Positions 58,189 to 64,000 of a DNA stretch of 64,000 nucleotides are shown here, piece by piece. Location of the stretch: assembly GCF_900188345.1 (NCBI RefSeq), contig NZ_FZOD01000010.1, forward strand, positions 160,061 through 224,060, given 5' to 3'. Within the stretch, counting starts at the first letter, position 1. Every line of letters begins with the position of its first letter. The stretch is from Streptosporangium subroseum (GTDB lineage: Bacteria; Actinomycetota; Actinomycetes; Streptosporangiales; Streptosporangiaceae). Made by a program: the position numbers and the translations under genes. The notes under the pieces are model-generated. The model was not told where the DNA came from. It worked only from the letters and a program-made list of their open reading frames with translations, and made no database searches.

Positions 58189-59868
58189 ATGAGCCCCGTC
58201 ACAGCGGCCGATGCGGGCCGGACAGGCAGGCGTGACAATGTGCCGATGGAAACCGGTGAACGACCACCGTGGTGGCGGCATGTGCTCAACCTGGACGGCC
58301 GGCTGGACGAGGACCACCCGGACCGGCGAGACGTCCGGGACACGCCGGGGCTGGGTGGCGACAGACCTCCGAGGCCGTCTCGCAGGGCATTCGTCGCCGA
58401 CGCGGTGGTCGCGATCGTCCTGACGGTCATCGCGGTGACCGTATCGGCGAAGTATCCGGTGATCGGCCCGATCGGGGATCAGCCCAAAGTGATCGAGTAC
58501 TTACAGCTCCGACCTGTCGCCCCGCCCGCACCGCCGCCTCCTGCCACCCGGCCCTCGCCTCCTGATCTCCCGGCCGCTCCTGATGCCCCGGCCGCACCGG
58601 CGCCCCCTGCCACCCGGCCCGTACCGCCGCTTCCCGCGACCCGGCCCTCGCCTCCTGATCTCCCGGCCGCTCCTGACGCCCCGACCGGCTACCCACCACC
58701 TCCTGGCGTCCTGTCCAACGGCCCATCCCCACCCGCCGGCAACCCGTCCGGCCCGTCCGCACCGCCGGGTCCTGATCACCCGATCGGCTACCCACCGCCT
58801 TCTGGCGTGTCAGCCCAGCCCTTGTCCTACGACCCGCCCGTGTTCCTTGTCGCGCTGACGGCGTTACCGCTGGCGGCACGGCGCCGATATCCGCTCATCA
58901 CCTTCTGGGCGGTGCTGGCCGCGGCGCTGGCCACGCACGCGAGCGCCACCTGGATCACTGTGCTGACCTGCGCCGTCGCCGCGTACGGTGCTGTTGCCTA
59001 CAGCCGTAACCGGTTCCTGGCAATGGGTGGCCTCGTGCTCGCGGCCGGGCTCGCCGGTGGCGCCTTCCGGGACGTCGCGCCTGCGCTACCTAATTGGATG
59101 GGGCCGTTCGTCGTCCTGTTGAGCGTCGGCGTCTTCGGGAGCTTCGTCCGTTTCTGGCGGCGCCAGCTGGGCGCCAGCCGGCATCGGTTCGCCGAACTGC
59201 AGCAGGCGCAGGCAGACGCCATGCACAGGGCTGTCGCGGAGGAGCGCTCCCGGATCGCCGCCGAACTCCACGATGTGGTGACCCACAATGTCAGCGTGAT
59301 GGTGATCCAGGCCGGCGCGGCCCGCAAGGTCATGGACGCGGAGCCGGAACAGTCGAAGCAGGCCCTGCTCGCGATCGAGTCCGGCGGCCGGGCCGCCATG
59401 GCCGAACTGCGCCATGTCATGGGCCTGCTCGCCGGCCCGAGTGGCGAGCGTCTCGACGGTCCTTCCGACGGGCTTGAACCCCAACCCGGACTCCACCGGC
59501 TCGACGCCCTGGTGGAACGGGTCCGCGCCGCCGGCGTGCCGGTGAGCGTCGAGGTGTCGCCTCCTGGGCCGCTGCCTCCCGGGATCGACCTCGCCGCCTA
59601 CCGCGTCGTGCAGGAGGCCCTCACCAACACGATCAAGCACGCGGCCGGGGCCGCCGCGTTCGTGAAGATCGGGCATGACGGCGACTGGCTGGAGATCGAG
59701 GTGACCGATACCGGCGGGGTACGGGGCGCCGGGCCGCGGACCGGCGACGGCAGGGGGCTGATCGGGTTGCGCGAACGGCTCGGTGTCTACGGCGGGACTC
59801 TGGACGCCGGACGGACGGCCGGGGAAGGATTCCGGATCAAGGCCCGCATCCCGTGGAGGACAACATGA
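58189..59868 (+). CDS. NarL-type sensor histidine kinase with Pro-rich outer loop
   Basis: A 559-residue kinase of the HisKA_3 type. The first transmembrane segment (VADAVVAIVLTVIAVTV) is followed by an extracytoplasmic loop of about 100 residues that is largely Pro/Ala-rich and contains a duplicated 31-residue unit (PATRPSPPDLPAAPDAP twice). Four or five more membrane segments follow, then the dimerisation motif AAELHDVVTHNVSVMV (His361) and an ATPase domain (YRVVQEALTNTIKHA; DGRGLIGLRERL). ATG 58189 follows GGAG; GTG 58240 and ATG 58246 are alternative starts. The stop overlaps the regulator gene by 4 nt. Confidence 0.85.
   Translation: MSPVTAADAGRTGRRDNVPMETGERPPWWRHVLNLDGRLDEDHPDRRDVRDTPGLGGDRPPRPSRRAFVADAVVAIVLTVIAVTVSAKYPVIGPIGDQPKVIEYLQLRPVAPPAPPPPATRPSPPDLPAAPDAPAAPAPPATRPVPPLPATRPSPPDLPAAPDAPTGYPPPPGVLSNGPSPPAGNPSGPSAPPGPDHPIGYPPPSGVSAQPLSYDPPVFLVALTALPLAARRRYPLITFWAVLAAALATHASATWITVLTCAVAAYGAVAYSRNRFLAMGGLVLAAGLAGGAFRDVAPALPNWMGPFVVLLSVGVFGSFVRFWRRQLGASRHRFAELQQAQADAMHRAVAEERSRIAAELHDVVTHNVSVMVIQAGAARKVMDAEPEQSKQALLAIESGGRAAMAELRHVMGLLAGPSGERLDGPSDGLEPQPGLHRLDALVERVRAAGVPVSVEVSPPGPLPPGIDLAAYRVVQEALTNTIKHAAGAAAFVKIGHDGDWLEIEVTDTGGVRGAGPRTGDGRGLIGLRERLGVYGGTLDAGRTAGEGFRIKARIPWRTT
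58546..58676 (+). repeat. 93-bp tandem duplication in the kinase outer loop
   Basis: A 38-nt block starting ACCCGGCCCTCGCCTCCTGA is identical at 58546-58583 and 58639-58676, a 93-nt (31-codon) period. Less exact Pro-rich copies surround it, and GGCTACCCACC recurs at 58686 and 58787. The expansion lies between transmembrane segments 1 and 2 of the kinase. Confidence 0.85.
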
Positions 59869-60536
59869 CTGAGCGGTTGCGCGCCGTCATCGCCGACGAC
59901 CAGGCACTGGTACGCACGGGATTCCGCATGATCCTCGCCGCTGACGGCATTGAAGTGGCGGCCGAGGCCGCCAACGGGGACGAGGCCGTCGCCGCGGTCC
60001 GCCGTACCAGGCCCGACGTCGTGCTCATGGACATCCGGATGCCGCAGATGGACGGTCTCGAAGCCACCCGGCGGATTGTCGCGGGTGGCGCCGAGGAGAC
60101 CCGCGTGCTGATTCTGACCACCTACGACCTCGACCACTACGTGTACGCCGCGCTCACCGCTGGGGCAAGCGGGTTCCTGCTCAAGGACGTCACCCCCGAA
60201 CACCTGGTGGCCGCGGTACGCCTGGTGCGCTCCGGCGACGCCCTGCTCGCGCCCACTATCACGCGCCGCCTGGTCGAACGTTTCGCCCGCCGCGACAATG
60301 TGAAGCCCACCCTCCACCGCGATCTGTCCCGGCTGACACCTCGGGAGCTGGACGTACTGCGCCTGCTCGCCACCGGCCTAAGCAACGCCGAACTCGCCGA
60401 CCAGCTGACCCTCAGCGTGGCCACGGTGAAGACCCACGTCGCGCGCATCCTGTCCAAGCTCGGCCTGCGTGACCGCGTCCAGGCCGTGGTGGTCGCCTAC
60501 GAGACCGGCCTGATCTCCCCCGGCGGCACAGTCTGA
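59865..60536 (+). CDS. NarL/LuxR-family response regulator
   Basis: A 223-residue regulator: receiver with VIADDQ, phospho-acceptor Asp56 in VVLMDIRMPQMDG, and LLKDVTPEHL; then a LuxR-type HTH (LTPRELDVLRLLATGLSNAELADQL, SVATVKTHVARILSKLGLRDR). It is the cognate partner of the overlapping kinase. Such pairs in actinomycetes commonly control adjacent ABC exporters, so the divergent operon at 57981 is a natural candidate target. Confidence 0.92.
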   Translation: MTERLRAVIADDQALVRTGFRMILAADGIEVAAEAANGDEAVAAVRRTRPDVVLMDIRMPQMDGLEATRRIVAGGAEETRVLILTTYDLDHYVYAALTAGASGFLLKDVTPEHLVAAVRLVRSGDALLAPTITRRLVERFARRDNVKPTLHRDLSRLTPRELDVLRLLATGLSNAELADQLTLSVATVKTHVARILSKLGLRDRVQAVVVAYETGLISPGGTV

Positions 60537-60561
60537 CCCGACGCGGCTGCGGGATCGAGAC

Positions 60562-60864
60562 CTACGAGGCCAGCCGCTCACGTGCGTTGTGACCGGAGCC
60601 GGTCGGTTCGACACCGCGTTCGGGCTGGTTGATCTCAGCCCACACCGCATCGAGGGAGAGGCCGAGGACGTCGGCGATCGCCGCGACGGTCGAGAAGGCG
60701 GGGGTCGCCACGCGGCCCGTCTCGATCTTCCGGAGGGTCTCCGGTGAGACACACGCGTCGAGCGCGGTCTCGAGCATCGGGCGCTCTCCCCTGGCGCGAC
60801 GCAACAGGGCGCCGAGGCGCTGTCCGCGCTCGACCTCCGCGGGTGTGAGCGGCAATCTGACCAT
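60562..60864 (-). CDS. Small XRE-family HTH regulator
   Basis: A 100-residue protein dominated by one XRE/Cro HTH (RGQRLGALLRRARGERPMLETALDACVSPETLRKIETGRVATPAFSTVAAIADVLG). No other domain is present. ATG 60864 with GGAG just upstream is preferred. It is divergent from a methionine aminopeptidase gene with only 70 bp between them, where GATARTA motifs repeat, suggesting it controls both. Similar XRE-MetAP pairs are common in actinomycetes. Confidence 0.85.
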   Translation of the reverse strand: MVRLPLTPAEVERGQRLGALLRRARGERPMLETALDACVSPETLRKIETGRVATPAFSTVAAIADVLGLSLDAVWAEINQPERGVEPTGSGHNARERLAS

Positions 60865-60870
60865 GGCTCC

Positions 60871-60912
60871 GATAGTACCGGGTGTCGGGATAATATTGCC
60901 GGGATAGTTATT
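60871..60912. promoter_or_regulatory. Repeated GATARTA motifs in a divergent promoter
   Basis: The motif GATAGTA/GATAATA/GATAGTT occurs at 60871, 60889 and 60903. The last two are within a 14-bp direct repeat (CGGGATAATATT at 60886, CGGGATAGTTATT at 60900). The AT-rich patch likely contains -10 elements for both the XRE gene and the aminopeptidase. Binding by the XRE protein is inference. Confidence 0.45.
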
Positions 60913-60934
60913 GGTTGCGCGAGAAAGGCGCCGC

Positions 60935-61705
60935 ATGATCGAGATCCTGAATCCCCCCGCACTGGTTCGAGCAAAAGAGACAGGTGCCCTGGTCGCTCAT
61001 ATCTTGCAGACGCTGAAGAGCCGCAGCGCAGTGGGCACGAACCTCCTGGACATCGACCGGTGGGCCCACGCCATGATCGTCGAGGCCGGAGCGCTGTCCT
61101 GCTACGTCGACTACGAGCCATCGTTCGGACGCGGGCCGTTCGGCCACTACATCTGCACGGCCGTCAACGACGCCGTGCTCCACGGACTGCCAACCGACTA
61201 CACGCTTGCCGACGGCGACCTGCTGACGCTCGACCTCGCCGTCTCCAAAGGCGGTGTCGCCGCGGACTCCGCCATCAGCTTCATCGTGGGCGACTCGAAG
61301 CCCCCGGAGAGCGTCGCGATGATCAGCGCAACCGAACGCGCGTTGAGCGCGGGCATCGCGGCCGCCGGGCCCGGAGCCCGCATCGGCGACATCTCCCATG
61401 CCATCGGCTCGGTCCTCAGCGAGGCGGGATATCCGATCAACACCGAGTTCGGAGGTCACGGCATCGGATCGACGATGCACCAGGACCCGCACGTCTCAAA
61501 CAGCGGACGGCCCGGCCGTGGATACAGACTGCGCCCTGGGCTGCTGCTCGCACTGGAACCGTGGGTCATGGCGGACACCGCCAAGCTCATCACCGATGCC
61601 GACGGGTGGACGCTCCGAAGCGCGACAGGCTGCCGGGCGGCACACAGCGAGCACACGATCGCCATCACCGACGACGGAGCCGAAATCCTCACCTTGCCGA
61701 ATTAG
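60935..61705 (+). CDS. map: Methionine aminopeptidase, type I
   Basis: A 256-residue metalloprotease removing N-terminal methionine from new proteins. All expected active-site elements are present: His83 in VLHGLP, metal ligands Asp100 and Asp111 in LTLDLAVSKGGVAADSAISF, GGHGIGSTMHQDPHV, the Glu in LLALEPWV and the Glu in AHSEHTIAI. It lacks N-terminal extensions. Because a housekeeping map gene is usually in the ribosomal protein cluster, this is probably a second, regulated copy. It starts after GAAAGG and is divergent from an XRE regulator. Confidence 0.9.
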   Translation: MIEILNPPALVRAKETGALVAHILQTLKSRSAVGTNLLDIDRWAHAMIVEAGALSCYVDYEPSFGRGPFGHYICTAVNDAVLHGLPTDYTLADGDLLTLDLAVSKGGVAADSAISFIVGDSKPPESVAMISATERALSAGIAAAGPGARIGDISHAIGSVLSEAGYPINTEFGGHGIGSTMHQDPHVSNSGRPGRGYRLRPGLLLALEPWVMADTAKLITDADGWTLRSATGCRAAHSEHTIAITDDGAEILTLPN

Positions 61706-61788
61706 GCGCGACCGTGAGGCCGGAGCCACGCGTGTTTCCGTTCTCCGGGCGTCTCATCGCGAATCACCGGCGAAAAGGCGGCCTTCCG

Positions 61789-61941
61789 ATGTCTCCCGTC
61801 AACGCCGCACCGGCTCCTCGGCACCGTCTCACCGTCACTCGCCTTGTCGTCGACGGAGGCCGGCCGATGAGTGAGGTCGCGGTTGCGGCCGCCCTTCACG
61901 CGATTGGTCAACGTCCCCGATCGGTGCCTCCAGCCCGGTAG
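61789..61941 (+). mobile_element. IS481-like transposase N-terminal remnant
   Basis: A 50-codon frame begins MSPVNAAPAPRHRLTVTRLVVDGGRPMSEVAVAA, quoted here for the motif NAAPAPRHRL..LVVDGG.P. It resembles the first helix-turn-helix of IS481-family transposases (typically NA.LT.R.R..L...V...GWPV...AE). The recognition helix and the whole DDE domain are missing; the frame ends at a stop after VPPAR. No terminal inverted repeats are visible. The rest of the gap 61706-62027 is otherwise empty. Confidence 0.45.
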
Positions 61942-62027
61942 CGCCGGCCGCCTTACTTCGCCCACCACTCTTGGTTCGAGCTTGAGTAAATACCGTGGGC
62001 GCTGTTAGCTTCACCTGGGTGGACGAC

Positions 62028-63059
62028 ATGCCTGCACGGACGGAGACGATCGAGGACTTCGCGGCGGCTCTGCGAGAACTTCGCAAATCAATCGGCAACC
62101 CACCTTTCCGGGAGATGTCTGGCCGGTCGGGGGCGATCTCGCACACGACATTGCACGAGGCCACGAAGGGTAACCGGCTCCCGAGTTGGGAGACCACCGT
62201 CGAGTTCGTCAAGGCGTGCGGCGCGGACCCGGCCGCGTACCGCGAACGCTGGGAGAGGGCGAACCTGGCGGTCAGATCGGCGAGTGCCGGAGATTCTTCG
62301 ATCCGCGCGGGCACCTCGGCGGCCCGTCCGCTTGGTGGACTCGCAGGCGCCGCGGAAGGCCGTACCGTGCACGTCGCCATCGGGTCGCAGGCGCCACGAT
62401 CGGCTGGTGAGACCTCGGCACCTGTGCCCACGCCGCCACCGCCCGGCGAGATCGCGGGCGACGTCCGGCCGGTCCTCCCCGCGCCGGGGGGCCGAGGGCG
62501 ATTCCGGCTGACCCGCCCGGCTGCGGCCGCACTCGCGGCGGCGGCCGTCGGGATGGGGACGGCGGTCCTCATCGCGGTCGCCGTCAATCGCGACTCCGGG
62601 ACCGGCGGGCGCATCCCGAACCCGTCCGGCAGCCCATCGGCGGCCTCGCTGTCGGCGGCCGACTGCCCGATGCGCGCGACCAACCCGCCGTGGAGCCCGC
62701 CCGCGCAAGAGGGCGATTCGGCGGTGTTCATCGGGGACATCACGCTACCCGACTGCACACGCGTCGGCCCCGGCCAGACCAAGACCAAGGTATGGCGGCT
62801 CAAGAACGCCGGAACCGTGCCGTGGGAGGGATATTCGTTGCATCGCCTCGACCTCCCGCAGCAACCTGATCAATGCCAGACCATCTCCGACGTACCGATC
62901 AAGGACACGCGACCCGGAGAGATCGTCGACATCCGGACCGACATCACCACGCCGAGGAACCCAGGCCTGTGCTACGTGCGGTTCAAGATGATGGACGCTT
63001 CGGGACGGGTCGCGTTCCCCGGAGGCCGGCCGCTCAACTTCCAGGTCATCGTCGACTGA
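62028..63059 (+). CDS. XRE-type HTH, transmembrane and NBR1-type Ig domain protein
   Basis: A 343-residue three-part protein. The N-terminal HTH domain (IEDFAAALRELRKSIGNPPFREMSGRSG...SHTTLHEATKG, about residues 7-75) is of the kind found in actinobacterial XRE proteins. After a Pro-rich linker comes one transmembrane segment (AAAALAAAAVGMGTAVLIAVAV, about 165-187). The outer domain (about 220-343: VFIGDITLPDCTRVGPGQTKTKVWRLKNAGTVPWEGY...) is an NBR1-type Ig-like domain. Topology suggests a DNA-binding head tethered to the membrane. TTGAGT-N17-TTAGCT at 61983-62010 may be its promoter; GTG 62019 is an alternative, near-leaderless start. Confidence 0.8.
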   Translation: MPARTETIEDFAAALRELRKSIGNPPFREMSGRSGAISHTTLHEATKGNRLPSWETTVEFVKACGADPAAYRERWERANLAVRSASAGDSSIRAGTSAARPLGGLAGAAEGRTVHVAIGSQAPRSAGETSAPVPTPPPPGEIAGDVRPVLPAPGGRGRFRLTRPAAAALAAAAVGMGTAVLIAVAVNRDSGTGGRIPNPSGSPSAASLSAADCPMRATNPPWSPPAQEGDSAVFIGDITLPDCTRVGPGQTKTKVWRLKNAGTVPWEGYSLHRLDLPQQPDQCQTISDVPIKDTRPGEIVDIRTDITTPRNPGLCYVRFKMMDASGRVAFPGGRPLNFQVIVD

Positions 63060-63064
63060 CGCCC

Positions 63065-63095
63065 GTTCCCCGCCGTGCGTCGCACGGCGGGGAAC
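63065..63095. terminator. Bidirectional terminator hairpin
   Basis: GTTCCCCGCCGTGC (63065-63078) pairs perfectly with GCACGGCGGGGAAC (63082-63095) around the 3-nt loop GTC. It sits between the converging HTH-NBR1 and I36-SpoIID genes. Confidence 0.85.
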
Positions 63096-63118
63096 CAGGG
63101 GCGGACGGTCTCCGAGGA

Positions 63119-64000
63119 TCAGGAGGTGAGAACGATCCCCTCGTAGTAGTGCTTGAGGATCCTGGAATGGCTCCAGCCCGTCTGGGCCTTGTCGCGAGAG
63201 CCGGTCTGCGACATCCAGTCGCCGGTGACCCAATGGCCGCACGCCGTCGTCGTGGAGCAGTACTGGGCCTTGAAGATATTTCCACTGCGCGTCATCCGGG
63301 TGCCCCACGTCGCGTCCACCGCGGCGTTCGTCGCCGCCGTCGCGGAGCCGGGCTTGTACACCTGGCTGGCCGTGTGGTCGGAGACGTCATAGCACTGGCC
63401 GCTCGGCGTCTTGCTCGCCGATCTCAGCGCCCAGTACCAGCCGAAGTTCTTGACGGCGATCGCCCCGGCCCTGAGGGACTCCGCCGGCCAGTACGACGGC
63501 CACTCGTTGGGCAGGACATTCTTGATGTAGGTCTTGAACTCCACCCGGTCCACGCGATTGAGGGATTTCCGATAGACGAGGATCGTCGTGGGCAGCCTGC
63601 TGTGCGTGCCGTCGGTCTTGCACCCGGTCGGCGGTACGGAGCTCAGGAGCTGGTGTGAGGCGTTCTGGTTCTTGAGGGCGGCGGTGAGGTTGCCCTTGGC
63701 GCCGGCGGCGAAGTCCTGGTAGGTGCTGCCGGCGTAGTTGCTGTTGTAGTAGACGCGGACGGTCTTGGTGGTGCGGTTCCAGACGGAGGCGGCGGCGTTC
63801 TTGATGCATTTGCCCTTGCCGGTGCCGGGTCCCTTGAAGTCGAAGCAGGAGGGTTGTGTGGTGCCGTAGTCGCCGGTGGATCCGGTGAAGTCGGAGAGTG
63901 ATCCTTGGGTGTTGCTGTTGAAGTAGTAGCAGAACTCGCCGGTCTCGCACACGCCGTTGCGGGTGGCCGCCGAGGCGGGTGAGGCGGTGGCGAGCACCGC
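63119..64000 (-). CDS. Peptidase inhibitor I36 plus SpoIID-domain protein (partial)
   Basis: The C-terminal 293 residues of an exported protein whose start lies beyond the window edge. The visible N-terminal end is the tail of a signal peptide (ATASPASAA). Next comes a peptidase-inhibitor family I36 domain (NGVCETGEFCYYFNSNTQGSLSDFTG....VYYNSNYAGSTYQDFA). From about residue 120 there is a SpoIID/LytB-like domain (VEFKTYIKNVLPNEWPSYWPAESLRAGAIAVKNFGWYWAL...). SpoIID domains cut peptidoglycan glycan chains in sporulating Firmicutes; in actinomycetes their role is less clear. Several Cys pairs suggest disulfides. Confidence 0.85.
   Translation of the reverse strand, partial: AVLATASPASAATRNGVCETGEFCYYFNSNTQGSLSDFTGSTGDYGTTQPSCFDFKGPGTGKGKCIKNAAASVWNRTTKTVRVYYNSNYAGSTYQDFAAGAKGNLTAALKNQNASHQLLSSVPPTGCKTDGTHSRLPTTILVYRKSLNRVDRVEFKTYIKNVLPNEWPSYWPAESLRAGAIAVKNFGWYWALRSASKTPSGQCYDVSDHTASQVYKPGSATAATNAAVDATWGTRMTRSGNIFKAQYCSTTTACGHWVTGDWMSQTGSRDKAQTGWSHSRILKHYYEGIVLTS

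Overview
The window is high-GC DNA with actinomycete codon usage: most third codon positions are G or C, GTG and TTG starts are common, and Shine-Dalgarno sites are G-rich. The gene families present (SigE-type sigma factor, CseBC-like two-component pair, MmyB-type regulator, RtcB2-PrfH, TAXI receptor, DipZ-type redox protein, proteins with HTH plus NBR1-type Ig domains) fit a filamentous actinomycete, perhaps a Streptosporangiaceae-like one. That lineage is inference from style, not from a marker gene. There is no rRNA, no complete tRNA, no CRISPR array and no intact mobile element.

Layout. 0-6.6 kb (+): a coenzyme B12-dependent diol dehydratase operon: small subunit, a fused large-medium subunit, both reactivase subunits, an OsmC-type peroxiredoxin and an HbpS/GlcG-type protein. 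It has no microcompartment shell genes and is interrupted by short tandem-repeat arrays. 6.7-13.8 kb: an exported protein of unknown function, a beta-propeller phytase, an FMN reductase behind a perfect inverted repeat, a SigE-family sigma factor with its co-transcribed membrane protein, a short HxlR regulator and a VanY-type peptidase. 13.8-19.7 kb (-): a MacB-type ABC efflux set (lipoprotein, adaptor, ATPase, permease, all with 4-nt ATGA overlaps) downstream of a sensor kinase/regulator pair. 19.9-24 kb: an AlkD-like HEAT protein, an MmyB-type protein that has lost its HTH, an SDR and a lytic transglycosylase.

24.2-31.2 kb: a carbohydrate uptake and hydrolysis locus. An ABC importer runs on the - strand, divergent from a GH3 glycosidase and a LacI regulator on the + strand. 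CGAAAC-type operators lie in the shared promoter region. 31.2-34.0 kb: gene debris (TetR and NmrA remnants and an isochorismatase-family gene with a central deletion) around a DipZ-type thiol-redox gene. 34.1-39.7 kb (-): the most unusual locus, a six-gene operon of a PLP-dependent decarboxylase, a PaaK-like adenylate-forming enzyme and four divergent paralogues of a small beta-rich protein, with about 1.1 kb of partly AT-rich DNA and small ORFs upstream.

40.8-49.6 kb: an aldo/keto reductase and a DJ-1/PfpI protein; a tripartite tricarboxylate transporter (TctABC) divergent from its likely TctDE-like two-component system, with a tRNA 3'-end-like fragment touching the tctA stop; and a TAXI-type receptor. 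49.7-53 kb (-): the RtcB2-PrfH pair, a second DNA-alkylation-repair-type protein and a VOC protein. 53.4-58 kb (-): an ABC ATPase/permease pair joined to an S41 peptidase lipoprotein and an alpha/beta-hydrolase lipoprotein. 58.2-60.5 kb (+): a NarL-type two-component system. 60.5-64 kb: an XRE regulator divergent from a methionine aminopeptidase, an IS481-like remnant, an HTH-TM-NBR1-Ig protein, and a truncated peptidase inhibitor I36/SpoIID protein running off the window.

Two themes recur. First, minisatellite-like arrays with units of 21-93 bp lie inside genes, at gene starts and at gene ends. Second, several genes appear to have been shortened by internal or end deletions.
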